A DNA stretch of 64,000 nt from Shewanella saliphila (GTDB lineage Bacteria; Pseudomonadota; Gammaproteobacteria; Enterobacterales; Shewanellaceae). The stretch covers positions 1 through 64,000 of the forward strand of contig NZ_BMQV01000021.1 in NCBI RefSeq assembly GCF_014648295.1. The letters are read 5' to 3'. Of the stretch, positions 9,245 to 17,531 are shown in pieces. Position 1 is the first letter of the stretch; every line of letters starts with the position of its first letter. The notes under the pieces were generated by a model. That model ran no database searches and had not been told where the DNA came from. It saw nothing but the letters and a program-made list of their open reading frames with translations. The position numbers and the translations under genes are program-made.

Positions 9245-10381
9245 TTAAGAGGCGTTTTGTTTACCAAGCTTGGCAAAATGTTTTGCTACAGCAGGCTCGT
9301 ACGGCGTTGATAAGCCAACATAAGCTGGGCCAAATGCTTGTAAGCCACGTTCGGTAACAAACTCTTTTGGCGCCGGTAAAATCACAATAGCGACATTCAA
9401 CCCAACATGATGGTTTGGGGTTGTGATTGCCACTTGGTTGTCCATATCAATACAACAAATCAAGTCTGGAATCGTGACATCAACCTCACCATTGCGGCGC
9501 GCTAAAAGGTGCTCATTTTTGATTTCTAATTGGTATTGCTCTTGTTGGTACTCACCGCTTCCATCAATGGTCACAGTACCAATGGTAAAGCCTTTTTCAG
9601 TGCTAAATTGTGATTGTGAAACCTGACCTCTAAATGCAACATAACCTTCGCCATGGCTTGCAATGGCCTCTGCAATGTCTTCGCCTTGCTCTTTTGCAAG
9701 ACGGTAAGCTTTACCAATGGCCAGAGACTTAGAAATAGTGCCTTTAATCACCGCATCTTTTACTTGCTCAATTGGCATCGCGTGATCGATAGCGGCAATA
9801 TCATTTCGACTGATCACAGATAAAGCACGTACAACCGTTTCGGCGCGTAAATCATCAATAATATTTTCACAAATAAAACATTCGCCAAACTCATTAGCAG
9901 CCACAATTGGCGCAGCTGGGATGCCGTTAAAGTAATAGGTTGAGTGGGTGATTTCTGGTACGGCACGGCCTGCAACGTCGGCATCAATAATATAACCATC
10001 GGCCATTGCGGCAACATAAAAAGAAACCGCCGTATTTGACCCGCCTAATTCACAACAAATGGTGCCGTAAAACTTCTCCCCAGTGTATTGTTCAAGGCGT
10101 TTAAATGCGGTCATCATGGATGATTGCTCACTTTTAGGCAACCTTGCGTAAACCGCTTCTTCGGCTTCAGATAACGCCGATAATGCCCCAAGCATATAAG
10201 GTGTGCAGATTTTTCTCCCCGCAGGGACTTCGTCTACATCTACGAGGGTAAAGGTTTTGCCTGCGGCGAGTGCTGCATCGATATAAGCAATACCATCATC
10301 CATTTCGCCACCGCCACCGGTGCCCAAAATAACACATCCGTGTAAAATGTCGGTTAGTTCTAAACGCGTTAATGACTTCAT
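9245..10381 (-). CDS. DUF917 family protein (S-methyl-thiohydantoin desulfurase family)
   Basis: A 378-residue cytoplasmic protein of the DUF917 family, whose Pfam domains have been renamed S-methyl-thiohydantoin desulfurase (S-Me-THD). The family hallmark LGTGGGGEMDDG is at residues 19-30, and the N- and C-terminal halves both look complete. Members often accompany hydantoinases and nucleobase/hydantoin-type permeases. Here it is the last gene of a run with an NCS1 permease (61 bases upstream) and a TonB-dependent receptor, so it most likely acts on a small N-heterocycle imported by them. The actual substrate cannot be read from the sequence. Confidence 0.82.
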   Translation of the reverse strand: MKSLTRLELTDILHGCVILGTGGGGEMDDGIAYIDAALAAGKTFTLVDVDEVPAGRKICTPYMLGALSALSEAEEAVYARLPKSEQSSMMTAFKRLEQYTGEKFYGTICCELGGSNTAVSFYVAAMADGYIIDADVAGRAVPEITHSTYYFNGIPAAPIVAANEFGECFICENIIDDLRAETVVRALSVISRNDIAAIDHAMPIEQVKDAVIKGTISKSLAIGKAYRLAKEQGEDIAEAIASHGEGYVAFRGQVSQSQFSTEKGFTIGTVTIDGSGEYQQEQYQLEIKNEHLLARRNGEVDVTIPDLICCIDMDNQVAITTPNHHVGLNVAIVILPAPKEFVTERGLQAFGPAYVGLSTPYEPAVAKHFAKLGKQNAS

Positions 10382-10442
10382 ATAACTCTCTGGTATGTAC
10401 TGTTAAATCATGGATTTAACTTGTTGTGTATTAATATTGGGT

Positions 10443-11759
10443 TTACAGACTTTGTGTTGAATTTTGTGGCTTTTTACTTGGTATCAATTTTTTAATGACA
10501 AAGTAGAGTGGGGCAGTGATGAGCATGGCGTCACACACTTCAATACCTGAGAGTGTGAGCCAGCCATTATTTGCCATCATGGCGAAACCAATGCCGCCAA
10601 CCCAAGCGACTAATGCTTGAAAATTAAACGCTGTTGTTTGATTTAAATGCTCAATTTGGTAGATTTTTTGCTGTTGAATAAAGAAAAAATCGACGATGTA
10701 TATTGAGGCTACTGGGCTAAAAAGGATCGATAAACTAAAAATGAATCCGGTAAAGTTATCGAGTAAATTGAGTGATGCCACCACGGCTCCTAATACTCCG
10801 CCAGCAATGATGATTTTCCATTCTGACCAATGCGGTTTAATGGCATTAAAACCTAATGCGGCGCTATAAAGGTTGACCACATTGGTCACAGCACTTGATG
10901 CAATTAATAACACAAAGGCAAACATCCCTAAGCCGAGGGTTAACATCACCACAAGAATGTCAGCATTCACGACCGCTAAACCAGCGATTGCTGCCGCGAT
11001 ATAGACAAAATTACTGATGAACATAAATGGTAAAAAAGAGGCGATGACCGTGTCTTTGGGCTTAGCCGCAAAACGGCTAAAATCTGGCATTAATACCACG
11101 CTCACAATAAAGCTGCCGACAACGGCTGATACTGCTTCACCAAAGGTAAAATCTATCCCTGTTAGGCTACCGGTAGAGGGTGTATCGTTAACGACGTATC
11201 CCAGGCTTTGATAAAGCATGTAGGCCACGAGTAAAAACAAAATGGGTACAAATAAACTTGAGACTCGCTCAATAAACCTAAAGCCCCACAAGGTGGTTAG
11301 GGTGATCACTATGCTGGCAGCAATATCAAAGGTCCAAATAGGCGGCGCATAATCAAATAATTGCATTGAAAACTGAGCCGCCACCTCGCTAAACAAATTA
11401 ATGTTAACGCCGTACCAACCGAGTAATGATAAGACAAATGCTAAACTGACAATGTTGGCGCCTTGCAAGCCAAAGACAAATTTCATCGTCATACACGAGC
11501 TTAGGCGGTTTTTCATGCCAACAAAGCCAGTAATCGTGCCTAACACCGATAAAATAAATCCGCCGATTAAAAATGCATATATGCTTTGCTCTAACCCTAA
11601 TGCTGAGCCGATTTCTAGGCCAGTAATGAGTCCTGGTACGGCAAAGGCTAGGCCGCCATTGACCATGCCAATACGCCAACCATTATGGGTTTTATCTTGA
11701 GGTACCGGCGTGGTTGCATAGTCTTCTAGCAGGTCATCGATTGTGTGGGTTTCAGCCAT
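10443..11759 (-). CDS. NCS1 family permease (cytosine permease CodB-like)
   Basis: A 438-residue inner-membrane transporter with about 12 hydrophobic segments. It belongs to the NCS1 (nucleobase:cation symporter-1) family, closest in look to CodB-type cytosine permeases: short N-terminus, NGGLAFAVPGLITG in the first helix and WYGVNINLF in the third. NCS1 members carry cytosine, purines, thiamine precursors or hydantoins. The partner genes (DUF917 protein downstream, TonB-dependent receptor upstream, both same strand) suggest a specific heterocycle. The start is preceded by TAGGAATAAAC, a weak ribosome site. No biochemical specificity is claimed. Confidence 0.85.
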   Translation of the reverse strand: MAETHTIDDLLEDYATTPVPQDKTHNGWRIGMVNGGLAFAVPGLITGLEIGSALGLEQSIYAFLIGGFILSVLGTITGFVGMKNRLSSCMTMKFVFGLQGANIVSLAFVLSLLGWYGVNINLFSEVAAQFSMQLFDYAPPIWTFDIAASIVITLTTLWGFRFIERVSSLFVPILFLLVAYMLYQSLGYVVNDTPSTGSLTGIDFTFGEAVSAVVGSFIVSVVLMPDFSRFAAKPKDTVIASFLPFMFISNFVYIAAAIAGLAVVNADILVVMLTLGLGMFAFVLLIASSAVTNVVNLYSAALGFNAIKPHWSEWKIIIAGGVLGAVVASLNLLDNFTGFIFSLSILFSPVASIYIVDFFFIQQQKIYQIEHLNQTTAFNFQALVAWVGGIGFAMMANNGWLTLSGIEVCDAMLITAPLYFVIKKLIPSKKPQNSTQSL

Positions 11760-11836
11760 GTTTATTCCTAGTAAAGGCGCCGTTGCTGGTGTTTAATGGC
11801 GCTAAAACGGCGCCACCAAACACCAAGTTAGATTGC

Positions 11837-13996
11837 TTAGAAGTTGTAAATTGCTTCTACACCAAAGCTACGAGGCTTATTGGGTTGACGCGCAAGATCG
11901 GTCACGCCATCAGCCACCATAAACAAATCTTCTATGCTTCGCTCATCAGTTAGGTTGTCAACATAAGCCTGAATTGTCCATTGCTCAGATTTAACCCCAA
12001 TACCGACATTTAATGTGGTTGAAGACGATGAACGAATATCTGCTATGTCAATTGAGAATGATTGCGGCCCAACAACTTGCACATCAGCGCGAGACAATAA
12101 CGCCCACTCGCCATTGAGTTGATAGTGGTGATTCATCGACAATGCATAGTTGTAATCGGCGACATAAAATTGCGTGTAGCCGACCAGTTCTGGCTGACGG
12201 TCAAACTCTTTGATTTCAGAATCGACAATGCCTGCACTGAAACGAAGATCTAAGTCATCGGTTACTGCAAGCGCAGCTTCGAGTTCAATACCTTTAGTTT
12301 CAACTTTATCGATAGACAGGTTTTCTAGGGTAAATGTGTCAACATTAAATTGAGTGATTTGGGCATTTGACTGATCTATCCAAAACAGTGCGCCATTTAG
12401 GGTTAAGCGGTTATCAAATAAAGTTGATTTAAAACCAGTTTCATAACTGTCTGACACTTCCTGGTCGAATGAACGGCTAATGCCTTCGGCTGGCTCATTA
12501 AAACCGCCGCTTCGAAATCCTTTTGAATACCCTGCATATAACAATAAGTCTTCGGTTGCTTGATAGGCGAGCGTGGCTTTAGGTTGCCATTGGCTAAATG
12601 TTTTTTTAGCGAAGGTATCTTCACGAGCACCGGGGTCATAGGATTCACGCTTGTCTTCGTCGTAGCGTAATGCGGTGGTTAATTCGAGTTTGTCAGTAAT
12701 ATCGTAGTTAGTTTGTCCAGACAGTGCCCACGCTTTGCTGCTATTTTTATCCGCAATGGTAAAAAACAGGCTGTCGTCATTAAAATCTGAGCGAGATTGC
12801 GCCGTATCACCGGCAAAGTCATCAAAGAAGTTAATGGTATTGTCGCGTTGTTTATCTTGATAAAAAGCAGAAACAGCCCATCTTAATGCTTGATCGCCAC
12901 GAGAGGTAAAGCGTGACTCGATGGTAAATGATTCAATGTCATAAAGCCCTTCGGTAGCAAATGGCGCTCTAAAAAAGCCGTCTTCATCAATGAATGTGGC
13001 ATCAGCGGAGTAATCACCATCATAAAAATGTTCGTTTTCAGAATTGCTATATGCAGTGATGAAGTCAAATGTACCTAGGTCGTACTCTTGGGTTAATTTG
13101 GCACTTAACTCGTAAACATCACGTTGGTCATTGTTATCAATGTTTTGTGAAGTCTCTAGATCATAGTCTTCTTTGCTGTCTTCTGACACGTTCTGGTAAT
13201 AGGCAAACCCCGCATCTGAGGTGGTATAACGTCCTTTGAGGTTTAAGCTTGTCTCTTCAAACAAATCAAATTGAAGCTGTGCAAACGCTGAGTCTTCTGA
13301 CATATAGTCAGCTTCGTCATCTAAAAAGACGTTATCAATTAATCCGTCGCTATTTTTGGTATAACCGCCAACACGGAAAAACGCGCTATCTTGTTCATTT
13401 AACGAACCCGATACCACGCCACTGAGATTATAGGTGTTGCCATTGCCATAAGAGCCTTTGACTGAGCCTTCAATATCTTCAGTCGGCTTTTTAGTGGTGA
13501 CAATCACCGCACCACCAATCGCCCCTTTACCGTATAGCGCACCTTGAGCACCTCGCATCACTTCAATACGTTCAATGTCGACCAAGTCTTGATTGATAAA
13601 TTCTAAATCTGGGGCGGTAACGCCATCGACGACAAATGCAAGCGGGGCATCACCCACTTGAGGGGTAATTAATCCTCGGATCGTAATACGAGCAAGTCCT
13701 GGGCGAAAGTTATCTAATTGACTCAAGTTAGGCGTCATATCAGCTACATCACGAAAATTAGTAATGCGCTGGGTTTCAATCATGTCTGCACTAAAAGCGG
13801 TAACAGAATCGGGCACGTTTTGTAAGGTTTCGACACGACCACGGGCGGTAATAGAGATCCTTTCTACGCCACTAGTATCAATTGCTTCTGCTTGGCTTTG
13901 GTTTTCCTCTGCTAATAATGGGGAACTTATCGCCATCGAAATCGCTGCAGCAACAAAAGATTTTTTTGTAAATAGAGTCTGGGTATATGGGGTCAT
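11837..13996 (-). CDS. TonB-dependent outer-membrane receptor
   Basis: A 719-residue outer-membrane receptor. A signal peptide covers about residues 1-29 (cleavage after LLA). A TonB-box-like VERISITAR is near 44-52, the plug domain follows (VPDSVTAFSADMIE, with the RGAQGALYGKGAIGG signature), and the rest is a 22-strand barrel ending in the terminal phenylalanine YNF. It resembles the iron-complex/nutrient receptors of marine gammaproteobacteria, but the NCS1 permease and DUF917 gene behind it argue for an organic N-heterocycle rather than iron. It heads the three-gene run and faces an Lrp/AsnC regulator across a 221-base region with two palindromes. Confidence 0.92.
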   Translation of the reverse strand: MTPYTQTLFTKKSFVAAAISMAISSPLLAEENQSQAEAIDTSGVERISITARGRVETLQNVPDSVTAFSADMIETQRITNFRDVADMTPNLSQLDNFRPGLARITIRGLITPQVGDAPLAFVVDGVTAPDLEFINQDLVDIERIEVMRGAQGALYGKGAIGGAVIVTTKKPTEDIEGSVKGSYGNGNTYNLSGVVSGSLNEQDSAFFRVGGYTKNSDGLIDNVFLDDEADYMSEDSAFAQLQFDLFEETSLNLKGRYTTSDAGFAYYQNVSEDSKEDYDLETSQNIDNNDQRDVYELSAKLTQEYDLGTFDFITAYSNSENEHFYDGDYSADATFIDEDGFFRAPFATEGLYDIESFTIESRFTSRGDQALRWAVSAFYQDKQRDNTINFFDDFAGDTAQSRSDFNDDSLFFTIADKNSSKAWALSGQTNYDITDKLELTTALRYDEDKRESYDPGAREDTFAKKTFSQWQPKATLAYQATEDLLLYAGYSKGFRSGGFNEPAEGISRSFDQEVSDSYETGFKSTLFDNRLTLNGALFWIDQSNAQITQFNVDTFTLENLSIDKVETKGIELEAALAVTDDLDLRFSAGIVDSEIKEFDRQPELVGYTQFYVADYNYALSMNHHYQLNGEWALLSRADVQVVGPQSFSIDIADIRSSSSTTLNVGIGVKSEQWTIQAYVDNLTDERSIEDLFMVADGVTDLARQPNKPRSFGVEAIYNF

Positions 13997-14085
13997 GGCG
14001 TTCCCTCTCGAAGTTATATTAGTAGTATGTAATCGTAATCAATTTGTTAAATAAATCGCTTGTAGTCATTTTGCGGTTTTACCTG

Positions 14086-14127
14086 CAAAATAATATTTTG
14101 TAATTAGGGTCAAATTCGAAAAATTTG
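14086..14127. promoter_or_regulatory. Paired palindromes in receptor/Lrp divergent region
   Basis: Two AT-rich perfect inverted repeats lie between the TonB receptor and the Lrp-type gene: CAAAATA-A-TATTTTG (14086-14100) and CAAATT-cgaaa-AATTTG (14111-14127), with centres about 26 bp apart. Lrp/AsnC proteins bind such AT-rich dyads in series as oligomers, so these are good candidates for autoregulation and control of the receptor operon. This is inference from position and symmetry. Confidence 0.5.
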
Positions 14128-14217
14128 TAGCGCTTTTACACAAAATTGCCTTGTTTTTGCAAATTAACTAACGATGATTCAATATAGAAAGCTGCATAAG
14201 CACGGTGGGTAGAGGCA

Positions 14218-14757
14218 ATGAAGAAGAAATTGAAGATTGACAGTTACAATAAAAAAATATTATCCACATTGCACCTAGAGGGCGCGGTCACCAATATCGA
14301 ATTAGCTGAAAAAGTGAACTTGTCGCCCAGTGCCTGCTTTCAACGGGTCAAAGCATTAAAAGAAGCGGGTTACTTTCGTAATTTACATGCCGATATCAAT
14401 TTAGATCAGTTGTGTGAGCATGTACTGGCTTATATTGAGTTCACTTTAGAGGATAACAGCGCACCTTCTCAGCGTCGTTTTGTTAATCGGATTAATGATA
14501 TCCCCGAGATAATGGACTGCATGCAGTTAAGTGGTGATGTGGATTATATTTCGTTAAGTTGCTTTCCTAACATTAAAGCATTAAATGAAGTATGCGCATA
14601 TTTAAGCGATCAACCAGATTTAAGAATCAAACGCATTAACACCCGGATTGTACTTGAGCGAACTAAATGGTTTTTAGGTTACCCATTAGCCAAATTAAAA
14701 TGGTTAGATGATGAACATTTTTCAGGGGAGATGGTGTCAGAGCGAGTAGGGATGTGA
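14218..14757 (+). CDS. Lrp/AsnC family transcriptional regulator
   Basis: A 179-residue regulator with an N-terminal winged helix-turn-helix (IDSYNKKILSTLHLEGAVT, then NIELAEKVNLSPSACFQRVK as recognition region, residues 7-52) and a C-terminal RAM/AsnC ligand-binding domain with the usual beta-alpha-beta pattern around residues 70-155. It is about 20 residues longer than Lrp. It is divergent from the TonB receptor/permease/DUF917 genes, making it their likely local regulator, responding to the imported compound or a derivative. Start: ATG at 14218 after GGGTAGAGGC. Confidence 0.88.
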   Translation: MKKKLKIDSYNKKILSTLHLEGAVTNIELAEKVNLSPSACFQRVKALKEAGYFRNLHADINLDQLCEHVLAYIEFTLEDNSAPSQRRFVNRINDIPEIMDCMQLSGDVDYISLSCFPNIKALNEVCAYLSDQPDLRIKRINTRIVLERTKWFLGYPLAKLKWLDDEHFSGEMVSERVGM

Positions 14758-14815
14758 TTACAATCTGCGCTAAAATGGAATGGAACAATAGAAATATCAT
14801 AGTAAGTTTATCAAC

Positions 14816-15037
14816 GTTTTCGTCAATAGAACTTCGCATGGCATCACATATTGTTTAGCACCACAATTACAAGTTAGCAATGAGCTCGCCAGTGGATAAT
14901 TAGTGCAGATCCTGCCAGATAAAGTCATTGAAGAGACACTGTATTGGCACCATTGGATTTTACTCAAGGGAATTTATAAAGAAGTCTCTGACGCGATCAT
15001 ATCCCATGCCCAGCAAGTATTGGCTAGCCATGGCTAA
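14816..15037 (+). pseudogene. Decayed C-terminal remnant of an argP-like LysR gene
   Basis: Reading from 14816 in one frame gives GITYCLAPQLQVSNELASG, a stop codon (TAA, 14897-14899), then LVQILPDKVIEETLYWHHW and a tail ending VLASHG with a proper stop at 15035-15037. This pattern (LAPQLQV, ELASG, LV-L-P, LYWH, final helix) is that of the C-terminal 70 residues of ArgP/IciA, a LysR regulator of arginine export and replication genes. The N-terminal three quarters are missing and the in-frame stop replaces an expected Gln/Glu codon. It overlaps the 3' end of bioA by 14 bases. Non-functional relic; the parent gene or a full copy may be elsewhere. Confidence 0.72.
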
Positions 15038-16358
15038 TAAATTGCTGTTTGTTGCCGCTATCTGCAATGCTGCCTGCAACGCTTACCATTGCTGAGGTGA
15101 GTTGCGTCAGTTGCGCAGCACTAATCGTGTAAGGCGGCATAATATAAATGTATTTATTAAACGGCCTTACCCATACCCCAAGGTCGACAAACGCTTGTTG
15201 TAATTGTGCGGTATTGACGCTGCTCACCATTTCAATCACCCCAACGGCGCCTAATACGCGTACATCTTGTACTTGGGCTAAATCAGTGGCACTGGCGAGC
15301 TCTTGTTTAAGTTGGGCTTCAATGGCGCTGACTTGTTGTTGCCAGTCACCTTGAAGCAATAAATCTAAACTGGCAGTAGCTGCGGCGCAGGCTAATGGAT
15401 TGCCCATAAATGTTGGGCCGTGCATAAACACGCCTGCTGGTGAGTCACTAATGCCGCTGGCGACTTCGTCACTGCACAGGGTTGCGGCTAAACTGATGTA
15501 ACCGCCAGTAAGCGCCTTACCTACACATAAAATATCTGCTTCAATGTTGGCATGTTCATAAGCAAAGCATGTTCCGGTGCGGCCAAAACCGGTGGCAATT
15601 TCATCAAGTATTAATAGCACTTGGTATTCATCGCATAAGGCTCGCAGCTTAGTTAAGTAGGCTGGCGAGTAAAAACGCATTGCGCCTGCACCTTGCATAA
15701 TCGGTTCGATAATCACCGCGGCAATGTTTTGATGATGTTGGCTAAATGCATGCTCTAAGGCATTACTATCGGTTTGATTGAGTGGTTCATTAAATTTCGA
15801 TGTTGGCGCAGGGATAAACACTTGTTTAGCGACATTATTGCCAAACATGGTGTGCATGCCGCCGTCTGGGTCGCACACGCTCATGGCGGCAAAAGTGTCG
15901 CCGTGATAACCACTTTTAACCGTCATGATTCGTTGTTTTTGCGGTTTATTGCGCCCTTGCCAATATTGCAGCGCCATCTTTAGGGCCACTTCAACGGCAA
16001 TAGAGCCAGAGTCGGCCAAAAATACTTTGGTTAAATTGGCGCTGGTCATTTGCACTAGGCGTTTTGACACTTCAATAGCTGGCTGGTGGGTAATGCCGCC
16101 AAACATCACATGGCTTAGGCTTAAAAGTTGCTGTTGCATGGCCGCTAAAATGGTCGGATGACTATAACCATGCACACATGACCACCATGAACTGGTGCCA
16201 TCAATTAACACTTCGCCACTGTCTAACGTCAACTCGCAACCTTGAGCAGAAACCACACCATACACAGGCAGTGACTGGGTCATAGAGGTATAAGGATGCC
16301 AAATATGTTGCTGATCAAAAGTATAATCGATAGTGGTATTTGTGTTTGAAAGTGTCAT
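15024..16358 (-). CDS. bioA: Adenosylmethionine-8-amino-7-oxononanoate aminotransferase
   Basis: A 444-residue PLP-dependent class III aminotransferase that converts KAPA to DAPA in biotin synthesis, using S-adenosylmethionine as amino donor. The start of the mature fold has HIWHPYTSM, typical of BioA. TSSWWSCVHGYSHP, the cofactor aspartate in ILDEIATGFGRTG and the Schiff-base lysine in VGKALTGG (about residue 280) are all present. It is transcribed divergently from bioBFCD across a 114-base control region that contains a probable BirA operator. Its 3' end overlaps a LysR remnant. Confidence 0.97.
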   Translation of the reverse strand: MTLSNTNTTIDYTFDQQHIWHPYTSMTQSLPVYGVVSAQGCELTLDSGEVLIDGTSSWWSCVHGYSHPTILAAMQQQLLSLSHVMFGGITHQPAIEVSKRLVQMTSANLTKVFLADSGSIAVEVALKMALQYWQGRNKPQKQRIMTVKSGYHGDTFAAMSVCDPDGGMHTMFGNNVAKQVFIPAPTSKFNEPLNQTDSNALEHAFSQHHQNIAAVIIEPIMQGAGAMRFYSPAYLTKLRALCDEYQVLLILDEIATGFGRTGTCFAYEHANIEADILCVGKALTGGYISLAATLCSDEVASGISDSPAGVFMHGPTFMGNPLACAAATASLDLLLQGDWQQQVSAIEAQLKQELASATDLAQVQDVRVLGAVGVIEMVSSVNTAQLQQAFVDLGVWVRPFNKYIYIMPPYTISAAQLTQLTSAMVSVAGSIADSGNKQQFISHG

Positions 16359-16385
16359 AATTATAAGTGCTCGCTTTTTAACCGC

Positions 16386-16418
16386 TTGTAAAGGGCGAAG
16401 TGTTCGCTGCGTTGACAG
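16386..16418. promoter_or_regulatory. Probable BirA operator of the bio locus
   Basis: Half-sites TTGTAAAGG (16386-16394) and CGTTGACAG (16410-16418) are separated by exactly 15 bases. The known BirA consensus is TTGTAAACC-N15-GGTTTACAA; the left half matches 7 of 9 and the right half 6 of 9. The spacer contains its own small dyad GCGAA-gtg-TTCGC. The right half overlaps the bioB -35 hexamer, which fits repression by biotinyl-AMP-bound BirA. Confidence 0.6.
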
Positions 16419-16439
16419 TTTACGGGCTCAGGGTATCCT
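16412..16439 (+). promoter_or_regulatory. Predicted bioBFCD promoter
   Basis: A perfect -35 hexamer TTGACA (16412-16417) is followed after 16 bases by TATCCT (16434-16439). Transcription would begin near 16446, about 27 bases before the bioB start, and the -35 lies inside the probable BirA operator. Confidence 0.6.
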
Positions 16440-16472
16440 AGCCAACAGAAAATCAAAATAAAGGAAAGATCC

Positions 16473-17525
16473 ATGTCGTTAGCTGAAGTTCGTCACGATT
16501 GGCAAAAAGCAGAAATCGAAGCATTGTTTGCATTGCCGATGAATGATTTATTGTTTAAAGCCCACAGTATTCATCGTGAAACGTTTGATCCTAACGAAGT
16601 GCAGATCAGTCGTCTTTTATCGATTAAAACCGGTGCATGCCCTGAGGATTGTAAATACTGTCCTCAAAGCGCGCGTTATGACACCGGGCTTGAGAAAGAA
16701 CGTCTACTTGAAATTGAAAAAGTATTAACCGAAGCCAAAAGTGCTAAAGCCGCTGGTGCATCACGTTTTTGCATGGGTGCCGCCTGGCGTAACCCTCGCG
16801 ATAAAGACATGCCGTATTTAACCCAAATGGTTAAAGATGTGCGTGCCTTAGGCATGGAAACCTGCATGACCTTAGGCATGTTGTCACCTGAACAGGCCGA
16901 TCAACTGGCCGATGCGGGTTTAGACTATTACAACCACAACCTCGATACCTCGCCTGAATACTATGGCGATGTGATTACCACGCGAACCTATCAAAGCCGC
17001 CTAGATACCTTATCGAATGTACGTGCCTCAGGTATGAAAGTCTGTTCTGGTGGTATTGTCGGTATGGGCGAACAAGCCACAGACCGCGCCGGTTTACTAC
17101 AACAGTTAGCCAATTTAGAGCATCATCCAGATTCAGTGCCTATCAATATGTTAGTGAAAGTTGCAGGTACACCGTTTGAAAAGTTAGATGATCTTGACCC
17201 ACTTGAATTTGTGCGCACCATTGCGGTTGCACGTATTTTGATGCCTAAGTCGCGGGTACGTTTATCTGCTGGGCGTGAAAACATGAGTGATGAACTGCAA
17301 TCGATGTGTTTCTTTGCTGGTGCGAATTCGATTTTCTACGGCTGTAAGTTACTGACTACGCCAAACCCAGAAGAAAACGATGACATGACGTTGTTCCGTC
17401 GTTTGGGTTTACACCCAGAGCAGGGGCCACAAGCTAATATTGAATCTGACAGTGCATTGCTTGCTCAGGCTAGTGCTAAGCAAGATAAGTCTACCAAGCA
17501 ATTTTATGATGCAGCCGCACTGTAA
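16473..17525 (+). CDS. bioB: Biotin synthase
   Basis: A 350-residue radical SAM enzyme that inserts sulfur into dethiobiotin to make biotin. The SAM-cluster motif C56-PED-C60-KY-C63 is intact, and the cysteines and arginine for the second [2Fe-2S] cluster ([11 protein letters not shown], and LSAGREN) are present. Length matches E. coli BioB (346). AAGGAAAG is a strong ribosome binding site. It is the first gene of bioBFCD, with a six-base gap to bioF, and is divergent from bioA. Confidence 0.98.
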   Translation: MSLAEVRHDWQKAEIEALFALPMNDLLFKAHSIHRETFDPNEVQISRLLSIKTGACPEDCKYCPQSARYDTGLEKERLLEIEKVLTEAKSAKAAGASRFCMGAAWRNPRDKDMPYLTQMVKDVRALGMETCMTLGMLSPEQADQLADAGLDYYNHNLDTSPEYYGDVITTRTYQSRLDTLSNVRASGMKVCSGGIVGMGEQATDRAGLLQQLANLEHHPDSVPINMLVKVAGTPFEKLDDLDPLEFVRTIAVARILMPKSRVRLSAGRENMSDELQSMCFFAGANSIFYGCKLLTTPNPEENDDMTLFRRLGLHPEQGPQANIESDSALLAQASAKQDKSTKQFYDAAAL

Positions 17526-17531
17526 TTAGCC

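Noticed and set aside
11401-11700. Opposing ORFs in the permease gene
   Set aside because: Frame shadows of the NCS1 permease; no start signal and unlike any family.
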